A DNA stretch of 52,778 bases from Planctomycetota bacterium (GTDB taxonomy: Bacteria; Planctomycetota; UBA8742; UBA2392). The DNA is taken from positions 1-52,778 of the forward strand of contig JADLFN010000062.1 of NCBI GenBank assembly GCA_020845475.1, in the 5' to 3' direction. The notes below the pieces were generated by a model. The model was not told where the DNA came from. It did no database searches and was given only the letters and a program-made list of their open reading frames with translations. Both the position numbers and the translations under genes were made by a program. Positions 8,086-15,721 of the stretch are shown here, in pieces. The stretch's first letter is position 1, and each line of letters opens with the position of its first letter.

Positions 8086-11000
8086 TCAACGCGCGATGCG
8101 GCGCCGCAATGACAGCGATGCAGCCACCGCCAGCAAGGCCAGCGCTGCCAGCCATGCCGCGCCGGCGTCGTTGGCTTCGCAGCCGCTGCCGCCTCCGCCG
8201 CCGCCACCGCCGCCGGTGCCAATGATGCTTCCGCCGGCGTAGTCAAAAGTCTGCGTCAGCGTCTTTGCACCCAATGCGCCGTTGCTGAGCACAATCACTT
8301 TGTTTGTACCCGTGCCCGGAGGAACCGTCAGGCCCGTGATCTGGGTTCCGCCGGCGCCGATCACCGCTGTGCCGGGGCAAACTGCGCCGCCAATCGTCAG
8401 CGTGACCGGCGACAGGAAGCCCGAGCCCGTGATGGTGATAGCCGCGCCGCCAGTCTGCATATCAAAGGCGGGCACAAAGGTGGTCACGAAGAACATGACC
8501 ACGCTCGTCGTATTGCTGGTGGGTGCCGGGGTGCCCAGCAGCGCCGTGGCGCCGGTAACACTGATGTCTGCGGCGTTGGCGATGCTGACGGCGAAGGTCT
8601 CCGGGACGCTCGCACCCGCCGTGGCGGAGAAGCCCAGGCGCACCCAGATGCTCACGGTAGCGCCGTTGGCAATGTTCACGGCGCTGGTGAAAGTGCAGGC
8701 GATGGTCGGCGTTGCACCCGCACCGGTGAAGATCAGTGTGTCGGCCACGTCGTACACGCCGTTGCCGTCGTCCTGGTAAATCTCGACCGTGGGCACATCG
8801 ACGTTCCAGGTGCCCGTGCCGCTGGTGGTCAATGTGATGCCGTTGAGCACCGAGGGGTTGTTGCTGGCGGTGAACGCAAACTGCGCGGCTGTATGCGTCT
8901 GGGCCGTTCCGCCTTCAAGCATGGTGCCCGCGGGTGCGGCGCCGCCGTTGAAGGCGCTGAGCACAGGGCTGTCGATAATCAGGGCCGTGGATGTGGCGGT
9001 AGGAATGGTGGTAACAGTACCGCCCGAGGGCGGCGTGGTAGTTGAGCCGGTGAGCTGGGCATTGAGTGTCTGGCCTGTCGTGGCCGTGCCCGCAAGCCTG
9101 CCCACAAGGAAGAAGCGACGCGTGGTGGTGCCGGGGAAGCTGGAATTGACCAGCGTGGCCGTGTACTGGTTAGAGCCATTGAAAGCTACGCCCGCGCTGC
9201 CAACGGCAAGCGTATCGCCGGCGTCATAACCGCCCGAAGAGTTGCCGTCAAAATAGAGCGCCAGATAGTTGTAGGCCGTCTGGTGGTTGGCCGTACCCTG
9301 CGCTGTGAACGTAAGGTCCGTGACCGTCCAAGCCGCGGCAATGGTTTGCAGCGAGAAGTCAAACAAGACGCGGCCAATACCGCCGGTGCCCTGATCGTTG
9401 TTGTTGACCGTGGTAGCAGCGCCGGGGCCGTTGAAAGTAACGATCAGGTTGTTGGCAAGCAGGAGCAAACCGGCTGTGGGGCCGGAAGCCGGCGCGGGCG
9501 TGCCAGAGGCCGTGGCACCAAGTCCCATGTTGGATGCAGCTGTCACCAGGCTTTGGAACGTGGTGTTGTTAGTGCCGTTCATGTTGAACGCGGCAATGAC
9601 ATAGTAGCGCTTTGTCTGCGCGGCCGTGAACTGCGCTTCGGCACCGGCGAGAGTAAAGTTCAGCGTGCCGTTGTCGGCGCCAAAGGCTGCAACCGTGTCA
9701 ACCAGCGTATCGACTGCGACGTCGTATGAGGTGTTGGCGTTGCTTTCGCGATACAGGCGAACCGAAGAATAGTCGCTAAGGTCGTTGCCGCTGCCAGCCG
9801 CGGTCAGCGTGATCGTTCCAATCGTGTTGTTGGGGCCCACGGGGTAATTCACCTCGAACACCTGAAGTACGAAATCGCCGCCGCCAAGATAGGCGTTTGT
9901 CTGTGACGCAGGGCTGGCGTCAGCAAAGGCGAAACTCAGCTGCCCGATCGTTGCGCCTGCGGTGAATCCGGCTGTCGGATGCGGCAGGTTGCCCGTTGTG
10001 CTCGTATAGTTTCCGGTAACAGCAGTGATGCGAGTCTGGAAAGTCTGGTTTGCTGTCGGAGTTGCATTGAACGCTACTACGACAAAGTAGCGCCTTGAAG
10101 CACCGCCCGCCGTAAACGTATTGCTGCCACTGAGCGTCAATGCGGCCGTTCCGTTGTCGGCCGAAAATGATGCGGCCGTAGCAACCTGCGTGTCACCGCC
10201 GGTGTAGCTTCCGCTGCTGTCAGTGTCAAAATACAGGTCGATGCTCGCGTAAGCCGTAGAGTCATTGCCGCTTCCCTGCGCGGTAAGAGTTACCGTTGCG
10301 AGCGTGGTGTCAGGTCCCGCCGTGTAGCTCACCGTAAAATCCTGGAGGAGGTAGCCGCCGGTAGTCGGATATGCAGTTACCGCTGTGGCGGAGGTGTTGT
10401 CGGTAAAGGTCAAGGTCGCAGGCGAAATCGTCAAACCTGCCATAGTGGTTGAAGGCACTCCGGCCTTGTAGTTGCCGGTGCCAACTGAAATGTCGTTCAC
10501 CTGATACATGAAAGTGAGGCCCGAATTAGGCAGAGGCGTGCCATTCAACTTGACGACGACAAAGTACCGTCGCATCTGACTGACAGAAAAAGTCTGTGAC
10601 TGCGAGAAGACGATACTGCCGTTGTCAGCCGGGAATGCAGTTGAAGCAGTGCCATAAAGCGTGTCGTTGGCGTACTCAAAGGCCGATGAATTGTTCGTGT
10701 CCTCGTAAAGCGCGACCTGCGTGTAAGCGGTGTTGTCGGCGCCGGTTCCTGAAGCAGCGATCGTTATGCTGTTGAGCGTCGATGCGCCTGATGCGTTGTT
10801 AGTGATCGTGAACAGGCCGGCTTGAATGCCGTTGTTACCCGTTCCTGTGCTGTTCGCAAAAGTGCCCTGTGCTGAACCTGCAGTTGCAGCAACAGTCAAA
10901 GTGGGTCCGGAGGGGCCGTAAACCTGCCACTCCTTGATTGTGGGGTTGCTGGATTGAGTGCCGACGGTTTCAAGGCTGTAGAGCCGCAGCTGAGTTGTTG

Positions 11001-11391
11001 TGCGCTGCGTCGTAAGATTAATCGTGTAGGGCGTCGTGTATGAGGACAAGAGATAAGTCTGATCCGCCGCCCAAGCTGAGCCTGTCCAGTACTCAATCGT
11101 CGCGCGGCGAAGGAAGCGAGTCGTTGTTGCATCTGGATGAACAACGATCGAAGAAATCGTCTGAGCCGACGACCATGTGTATTGAGCCCACGCTGTGTTC
11201 GGATAACTCGACGCGGAAACCCAGCAGTAAACACCCGCCGTAGTCACGTTATCATTCATTGCGGCTGGCCCGTACGAACCTGAACCGCCACCGGATGTTG
11301 AACCTGTAGCCGTAAGCGCAAGATTGGTCTGCGCGCAAAGAGCACTGCCCAGAAACAGAATTGCCAGCACGAAAAGGGGTTGAATCCGCAT
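8086..11391 (-). CDS. large secreted repeat protein with C-terminal sorting tail
   Basis: About 1101 residues. The start at 11391 has a good SD (GGAGGA) and gives a signal peptide ending ALCA. Order: a discoidin-like domain (about 22-165; ASSYPNTAWAQYTW and IKEWQVYG); five repeats of about 150 residues rich in beta strand (about 170-980), each with a LYxDxNxSxxY...DT segment that may bind calcium and a RRYFVVVxxN strand; an IPT/TIG-like domain (about 985-1065; ITITGSGFLSPVTLTIGG); then a poly-Gly run, SGC, a hydrophobic helix and RRR. That tail is a tripartite sorting signal like the GlyGly-, MYXO- or Synerg-CTERM classes. It is probably an adhesin or surface-matrix protein. An upstream in-frame ATG at 11412 is less likely. 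Confidence 0.82.
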   Translation of the reverse strand: MRIQPLFVLAILFLGSALCAQTNLALTATGSTSGGGSGSYGPAAMNDNVTTAGVYCWVSASSYPNTAWAQYTWSSAQTISSIVVHPDATTTRFLRRATIEYWTGSAWAADQTYLLSSYTTPYTINLTTQRTTTQLRLYSLETVGTQSSNPTIKEWQVYGPSGPTLTVAATAGSAQGTFANSTGTGNNGIQAGLFTITNNASGASTLNSITIAASGTGADNTAYTQVALYEDTNNSSAFEYANDTLYGTASTAFPADNGSIVFSQSQTFSVSQMRRYFVVVKLNGTPLPNSGLTFMYQVNDISVGTGNYKAGVPSTTMAGLTISPATLTFTDNTSATAVTAYPTTGGYLLQDFTVSYTAGPDTTLATVTLTAQGSGNDSTAYASIDLYFDTDSSGSYTGGDTQVATAASFSADNGTAALTLSGSNTFTAGGASRRYFVVVAFNATPTANQTFQTRITAVTGNYTSTTGNLPHPTAGFTAGATIGQLSFAFADASPASQTNAYLGGGDFVLQVFEVNYPVGPNNTIGTITLTAAGSGNDLSDYSSVRLYRESNANTSYDVAVDTLVDTVAAFGADNGTLNFTLAGAEAQFTAAQTKRYYVIAAFNMNGTNNTTFQSLVTAASNMGLGATASGTPAPASGPTAGLLLLANNLIVTFNGPGAATTVNNNDQGTGGIGRVLFDFSLQTIAAAWTVTDLTFTAQGTANHQTAYNYLALYFDGNSSGGYDAGDTLAVGSAGVAFNGSNQYTATLVNSSFPGTTTRRFFLVGRLAGTATTGQTLNAQLTGSTTTPPSGGTVTTIPTATSTALIIDSPVLSAFNGGAAPAGTMLEGGTAQTHTAAQFAFTASNNPSVLNGITLTTSGTGTWNVDVPTVEIYQDDGNGVYDVADTLIFTGAGATPTIACTFTSAVNIANGATVSIWVRLGFSATAGASVPETFAVSIANAADISVTGATALLGTPAPTSNTTSVVMFFVTTFVPAFDMQTGGAAITITGSGFLSPVTLTIGGAVCPGTAVIGAGGTQITGLTVPPGTGTNKVIVLSNGALGAKTLTQTFDYAGGSIIGTGGGGGGGGGSGCEANDAGAAWLAALALLAVAASLSLRRRIAR

Positions 11392-11842
11392 CTTCCATTC
11401 CTCCGAGGTCATGCAAGGGGACTGCGTGCCTTGATTTCAACACAACCGGCCCACCTGTCTCAGTGAGCGGCAGCCACAAGCTTTGTCTCCTACGCGTACC
11501 CTTATTCTAATCCATAAACTGCACGCAGGCAACAAATCTATGACGTGCCGATGACATTGTTTTTTGCACATTCGCACCAATTGCGCGAGAATCCGCGCAC
11601 ACATTCCGTTCAATCTCTCCTTGGGCTGTTGCTTCATTAACGTTTGCCGGCAGCTTGCGCTTCGTCTTCGCCCATGTCGCGGAGAAGTTGCCAGTTCACA
11701 CCTGAAATGCGCCACGTAAGCCCCGGTAAGCCGCGCTGCGCTCGCGCGTGATTTCAGCCGCGCCGAACGCGTTGATAAAGGTGTAGAAGTTTTTCTACCC
11801 GCTGGTAAAAGTCTGCGTCCGACAGATCAGGTGTGTCAGTAC
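11392..11842. other. 451-bp divergent intergenic region
   Basis: This separates the secreted repeat protein (minus) from nuoH (plus). It contains a candidate minus-strand promoter (11504-11532) and a small plus-strand hairpin near 11781-11797 (GTAGAA/TTCTAC). No supported coding frame is present; the short frames here have no recognisable features. Confidence 0.6.
11504..11532 (-). promoter_or_regulatory. candidate sigma70-type promoter for the repeat protein
   Basis: On the minus strand a TTGCCT (-35, 4/6) at 11527-11532 and TAGAAT (-10, 5/6) at 11504-11509 are separated by 17 nt. Transcription would start roughly 105 nt before the start codon at 11391. This is a pattern match only. Confidence 0.35.
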
Positions 11843-13099
11843 ATGATGCCGCTCGCAATCATTGCCGATGTTATCGCCGAGAAATTGGGCAAGCCCATTG
11901 CCGATCCCGGCCTCGTGGACTTCATCAATTACGGCGAGTTCCTGAGCATCTGGATGCTTTCGGTGCTCGGGTTTATTTCCGTGCTGGGCTTGATGGCGAT
12001 CTGGGGCGAGCGCAAGGTTTCCGCCTACATGCAGTCGCGCCTTGGCCCCATGCGCGTGGGCCCCGTGGGGCTTTTGCAAACGCTTGCCGACGGCGTGAAG
12101 CTGCTGACGAAGGAAGACACTACACCCACAAGCGCCGACCGGCCGTTGTTTGTGCTCGCGCCGATGTTCGTGTTCGCCAGCGCCTTTGTCATGTTCGTGG
12201 TCGTGCCCTTTTTCCCGTGGGGCGATAACACCACGCCCATTGGAGTGCCCGCGGCCATGAACACCGGTTTGTTCTACGTGCTCTCGGCGGGCGCGATTTC
12301 CGTTGTGGGCGTGGTCATTGCCGGCTGGGCGAGCAACAACAAGTGGTCGCTCTACGGCGGCATGCGCGAAGGCGCGCAGATGGTGAGCTACGAAATTCCC
12401 ATGGGGCTCGCGGCGTTGTGCGTTGCGACGGCCTGCATGAGCCTGAATCTCGTACACATTTGCGATATGCAGATGGTGGGCTACACGTTTGTGGGCGTGC
12501 CCGATGCTTTCCAACACGCAGGGCGCCTTACGACGGACATCGATGTAACGCAATTCGGCGGGTTCCTGAGCTGGAACGTGTTCAAGTATCCGCTGCTGAT
12601 TCCTGTTGCGCTGATGTTCTATATCGGCGTGCTGGCGCACACCAAGCGCGCGCCGTTTGATTTGCCTGAGGCGGAGTCCGAGCTGATTGCCGGCTTTTTG
12701 ACCGAGTACTCCGGCATGCGCTGGTCGCTGTTTTTCCTCGCCGAGTACGGCGAAATGTACGCCATGAGTGCGGTGTGCGTGGTGCTGTTCTTTGGCGGCT
12801 GGGCAAGCCCGATTCCCGTGCTGGATGGCTTGATTTTCCACTGGGCCTATGACAGCGGCAGCGCAGAGTTCAGCATCGGCAAACTGATCTACGCGCTGTG
12901 GGGCGGCGCGTGGATGATTGGCAAGGGCCTGTTCCTGATCTTCGTGATGATGTGGCTGCGCTGGACGCTGCCGCGCATCCGTCTGGACCAGGTCATGTAT
13001 CTCTGCATGAAGGTGCTGCTGCCGATGACGCTCGCTATTCTGGTTCTGCAAAGCGCTTGGACTCTCTTGTTTGGAAACATCCTGGGGTTTGGACTCTAA
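11843..13099 (+). CDS. nuoH: NADH-quinone oxidoreductase subunit H
   Basis: About 418 residues with eight or so membrane helices. NuoH forms the quinone site at the junction of the peripheral and membrane arms of complex I. The diagnostic segment ERKVSAYMQSRLGPMRVGP is near residues 57-75, followed by LLQTLADGVKLLTKED. The later APFDLPEAESELIAGFLTEY motif is intact. Start choices are the GTG at 11831 or ATGs at 11843 and 11846; an AGGTG just upstream favours 11843. The stop at 13099 abuts nuoI. nuoA-G are not upstream in this window. Confidence 0.96.
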   Translation: MMPLAIIADVIAEKLGKPIADPGLVDFINYGEFLSIWMLSVLGFISVLGLMAIWGERKVSAYMQSRLGPMRVGPVGLLQTLADGVKLLTKEDTTPTSADRPLFVLAPMFVFASAFVMFVVVPFFPWGDNTTPIGVPAAMNTGLFYVLSAGAISVVGVVIAGWASNNKWSLYGGMREGAQMVSYEIPMGLAALCVATACMSLNLVHICDMQMVGYTFVGVPDAFQHAGRLTTDIDVTQFGGFLSWNVFKYPLLIPVALMFYIGVLAHTKRAPFDLPEAESELIAGFLTEYSGMRWSLFFLAEYGEMYAMSAVCVVLFFGGWASPIPVLDGLIFHWAYDSGSAEFSIGKLIYALWGGAWMIGKGLFLIFVMMWLRWTLPRIRLDQVMYLCMKVLLPMTLAILVLQSAWTLLFGNILGFGL

Positions 13100-14059
13100 A
13101 TGTCGCGCGGCTATTTCGAAAACATTGCGTATCACCTGAAGTCCACGGCCGTGGGCATGGGCGTGACGCTGAAGCACCTGTTCCAGACGGGAAAGGGCGC
13201 CGAGAAGCACTCGCTTTACTGTTACCAGTATCCCGACGAAGGCGTGGAGCGCATGCGCGAGGAAGTCAGCGAGCGCCATCGCGGCATCCACTTCCTTGAG
13301 CCCAGCAAGTGCATCATGTGCCTGATGTGCAGCAAGGTTTGCCCGGTGCAGTGCATCGTCATTGAAGGCGTGCGTCTGGGCAAGGACCAGTTGCTTTCGC
13401 GCTTCACGATCGATTACTCCAAGTGTCTTTTCTGCGGGCTGTGCACCGAGCCCTGCCCGAGCGATTGCATTCACCACGGCCGCGAGTGGGATTATTCGGG
13501 TTTCTCGCGCACCACGCTCGTCAAGGACATGCTGCGCAACCGCGTTTACACGCCTGCGGCACACGAGGAATATCTCGCGGCCCATGAAGAAGCCAAGTTG
13601 ATCGAGGCCGAGTTCAAGAAGATTGCAGCGGCCGAAAAAGCCAAGGCAGCCGCGCTTGCGCCCAAACCTGCGGCGCCGGCACCGGCGGCCAAACCGGCGA
13701 CGCCGCCCGCAGTAGTTGCACCGGCGGCTGCCAAGCCGGTTGCGCCGGCAGCGCCCGCACCAGTGCAAGCGGCAATTGCCCCCGTACAACCTGCGCCTGC
13801 TGCCGCGCCTACACCCAAAGTTGAGCCGCCGGTCGTGCAACAGAAGGCTCCAGAGCTTGGCGCGCGCACTGAAGCGGTGCCGATTCCACCCACGCTGGCC
13901 ACGCCCGAGCAGCGGCGAGTCACCGAAAAATTGCCGCAGCGCGATGTGCCGCGTCCCGCTGCTCCCCAGAGCCTTAATCCTGCGCCGCTGTCGCTTGAGC
14001 CTGAGCTGGCGCCAGAGCCCGAGCTTGATCCCGAGTCCGACGAGGAGAAGCTGAACTGA
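13100..14059 (+). CDS. nuoI: NADH-quinone oxidoreductase subunit I with long Pro/Ala-rich tail
   Basis: A 319-residue NuoI. It carries the two 4Fe-4S clusters N6a/N6b that pass electrons toward quinone: CIMCLMCSKVCP near residues 72-83 and CLFCGLCTEPCP near 111-122. The normal domain ends near residue 175. After it comes about 140 residues of Ala/Pro/Lys-rich low-complexity sequence ending in an acidic stretch. That tail is not part of the usual family (about 160-220 residues) and may be a tether or docking arm. The gene starts right after the nuoH stop and overlaps nuoJ by one base (TGATG). Confidence 0.94.
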   Translation: MSRGYFENIAYHLKSTAVGMGVTLKHLFQTGKGAEKHSLYCYQYPDEGVERMREEVSERHRGIHFLEPSKCIMCLMCSKVCPVQCIVIEGVRLGKDQLLSRFTIDYSKCLFCGLCTEPCPSDCIHHGREWDYSGFSRTTLVKDMLRNRVYTPAAHEEYLAAHEEAKLIEAEFKKIAAAEKAKAAALAPKPAAPAPAAKPATPPAVVAPAAAKPVAPAAPAPVQAAIAPVQPAPAAAPTPKVEPPVVQQKAPELGARTEAVPIPPTLATPEQRRVTEKLPQRDVPRPAAPQSLNPAPLSLEPELAPEPELDPESDEEKLN

Positions 14060-14640
14060 TGCTCGCCTCAACGTTCACTGAATGGGTTCACGTCGGCGCC
14101 TTTGTGGCTGTTTTCGTGGTTACGTTGATTTCGGCTGTCTGGGTCATGCTCGCCAAGGAAGTCGCACGCGCGGCTGTGTCGCTCTTCGTTTGCCTGAGTG
14201 GCGTGGCAGGAATTTATTTCTTCCTGGATGCGCAGTTCCTGGGCGTGGTGCAGATCATGGTTTACGTCGGCGGCACCACGGTGCTGCTTTTGTTTGGCGT
14301 CATGCTCACCAACCGCCAGCCGCAGCTCACCAGCAAAAAGCACATCGATCGCACCCTCTGGGGTTGCCTGGCTATGGGTCTGGTGCTGGGCCCTTTGCTG
14401 GCAGTGCTGCTGCTGCGCCCCATGCAGGACGGAGTCGAAGCCAAGCAGGCCAACGGCTGGGTCTTGATGCAGGGTGAGGCCAAGCCGGCCCAGACCGATG
14501 TTGTGCACCTGGGCGATCTGCTGCTGACCAACTACCTGTTGCCCTTTGAAATTGCCTCGATTGTGCTGCTGGTTGCACTGGTGGGCGCGGCCTATCTCGC
14601 GCGGCGCAGACCCGAAGACGCAGAGCCGGAGAAGCTATGA
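14059..14640 (+). CDS. nuoJ: NADH-quinone oxidoreductase subunit J
   Basis: A 193-residue membrane protein with five predicted helices, the NuoJ subunit of the complex I membrane arm. The FLDAQFLGVVQIMVYVGGTT segment (about 56-75) is the conserved third helix with its pi-bulge. The loop after helix 4 contains RPMQDGVEAKQANGW, and DLLLTNYLLPFEIASIVLL is the typical last helix. It overlaps nuoI by one base and nuoK by four (ATGA), so the set is translationally coupled. Confidence 0.95.
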   Translation: MLASTFTEWVHVGAFVAVFVVTLISAVWVMLAKEVARAAVSLFVCLSGVAGIYFFLDAQFLGVVQIMVYVGGTTVLLLFGVMLTNRQPQLTSKKHIDRTLWGCLAMGLVLGPLLAVLLLRPMQDGVEAKQANGWVLMQGEAKPAQTDVVHLGDLLLTNYLLPFEIASIVLLVALVGAAYLARRRPEDAEPEKL

Positions 14641-14975
14641 TCGGCGGAATCCAGGTGGGCTCGCTGAACTTTGAAGTCGGCACGAACGCGTTTCTGCTGC
14701 TCTCGGTGGCCATGTTTGCGCTGGGCGTGGGCTGCATTGTCTCGCGGCGCAATGCTGTCGCGATTTTGATGGGCGTTGAACTCATGCTCAACGCGGCAGC
14801 GATCAATTTCGTGGCCTTTGGCGCCCGTGGCGGTTCGCTGGATGGCCAGATTTTCGCCGTGTTCATCATTATTCTCGCCGCCGCTGAAGCGGCCGTAGGT
14901 CTGGCCATTGTGCTCAACCTGTTTGGCCTGTTCAAAACCATCGACGTTGACCACCCTGATTTGCTAAAGGGCTAG
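14637..14975 (+). CDS. nuoK: NADH-quinone oxidoreductase subunit K
   Basis: A 112-residue, three-helix subunit of complex I. The two key glutamates of the proton path are visible: LMGVELMLNAAAINF (second helix) and ILAAAEAAVGLAIVL (third helix). It is the last gene of the coupled nuoHIJK group. The nuoL, nuoM and nuoN genes, which normally follow, are absent; a palindromic repeat region and an ECF sigma gene come next. Confidence 0.95.
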   Translation: MIGGIQVGSLNFEVGTNAFLLLSVAMFALGVGCIVSRRNAVAILMGVELMLNAAAINFVAFGARGGSLDGQIFAVFIIILAAAEAAVGLAIVLNLFGLFKTIDVDHPDLLKG

Positions 14976-14986
14976 CGGGAATTACT

Positions 14987-15117
14987 GCCCGGCATGACAA
15001 TGCCGGGCGCCGTGCAAATACATCATTCACAAATAGTCCGGGGGGGGGTGAGGATTGGATCCCCCGCTCTGGATTCGATACGTGCAAGTGCACACCTCCC
15101 GGCATTGTCATGCCGGG
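14987..15117. repeat. REPIN-like pair of palindromes
   Basis: Two 20-nt palindromes, 14988-15007 and 15098-15117, are exact reverse complements of each other. Each has an 8-bp CCCGGCAT/ATGCCGGG stem (9 bp in the first, including 14987 and 15008) and a 4-nt loop. They flank about 90 nt that includes a run of nine G and a matching CCCCC. This is the arrangement of REP doublets. The structure may also end nuoHIJK transcription. Confidence 0.6.
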
Positions 15118-15175
15118 CTGGCGATTAATCGCATAATCAGCGTGAAACCGTCGGACCCCCGTCCGTGAACCATGT

Positions 15176-15721
15176 GTGAGCACCTTGGTGTTGGAAAGCG
15201 ACTTCGATCAGGGCTTCACGAAGCTGGTGCGCGAGCAGTTTGCGCGCGCGGTGCGTTATTGCTCGCGCATGCTCGGCGACATCAGCGAAGGAGAAGAAGT
15301 CGCGCAGCAGGCCTTCGTGAAATTGCTCGAGAAGCGCAAGAACCTCGAGCAAACCCGCGAGTCCCTGCCCTACCTTTACCGGGTGCTACGCAACGCCTGC
15401 GTTGACCACATCCGCGCCCGCAAGCGCGAATCGGTCGAACTGGCTGAAGAGCACGCAGCCTGGCTCGGGAGAGATCTTGGCAACGCTGAACGCGCCGAGG
15501 TCAGCCAGGCGGTGCTCGAAGCCGTAGGCACGCTGGATGAAGCTCAGCGCGAAGTGGTTTTGCTGCGCTTTTACGAGGGGCTGGAGCTGCAGGAAGTCGC
15601 GGAAGCAACAGGCCAAAGCATGGGGGCCGTGGCCATGAAGCTTTCGCGCGCGAAGTTGAAGCTCAAGGAAAAGCTGGGCCGTCTTCCCGTCTTCGCCGAT
15701 TACGCGAAGGAGCCAGAGTGA
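15176..15721 (+). CDS. ECF-type RNA polymerase sigma factor
   Basis: A 181-residue sigma-70 family protein of the ECF group. Region 2 is about residues 10-80 (RYCSRMLGDISEGEEVAQQAFVKL, then YLYRVLRNACVDHIRARKR) and region 4 about 115-165 (LDEAQREVVLLRFYEGLELQEVAEATGQ then VAMKLSRAKLKLKEKL). There is no region 1 or 3. The start is a GTG at 15176 with no obvious SD. The stop codon overlaps the GTG start of the next gene (GTGA), so sigma and putative regulator are translationally coupled, as usual for sigma/anti-sigma pairs. Confidence 0.93.
   Translation: MSTLVLESDFDQGFTKLVREQFARAVRYCSRMLGDISEGEEVAQQAFVKLLEKRKNLEQTRESLPYLYRVLRNACVDHIRARKRESVELAEEHAAWLGRDLGNAERAEVSQAVLEAVGTLDEAQREVVLLRFYEGLELQEVAEATGQSMGAVAMKLSRAKLKLKEKLGRLPVFADYAKEPE

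Noticed and set aside
11795..14071. 758-codon minus-strand frame over nuoHI
   Set aside because: Antisense to clear nuo genes; His/Arg/Ala-rich with no domain. A high-GC shadow.
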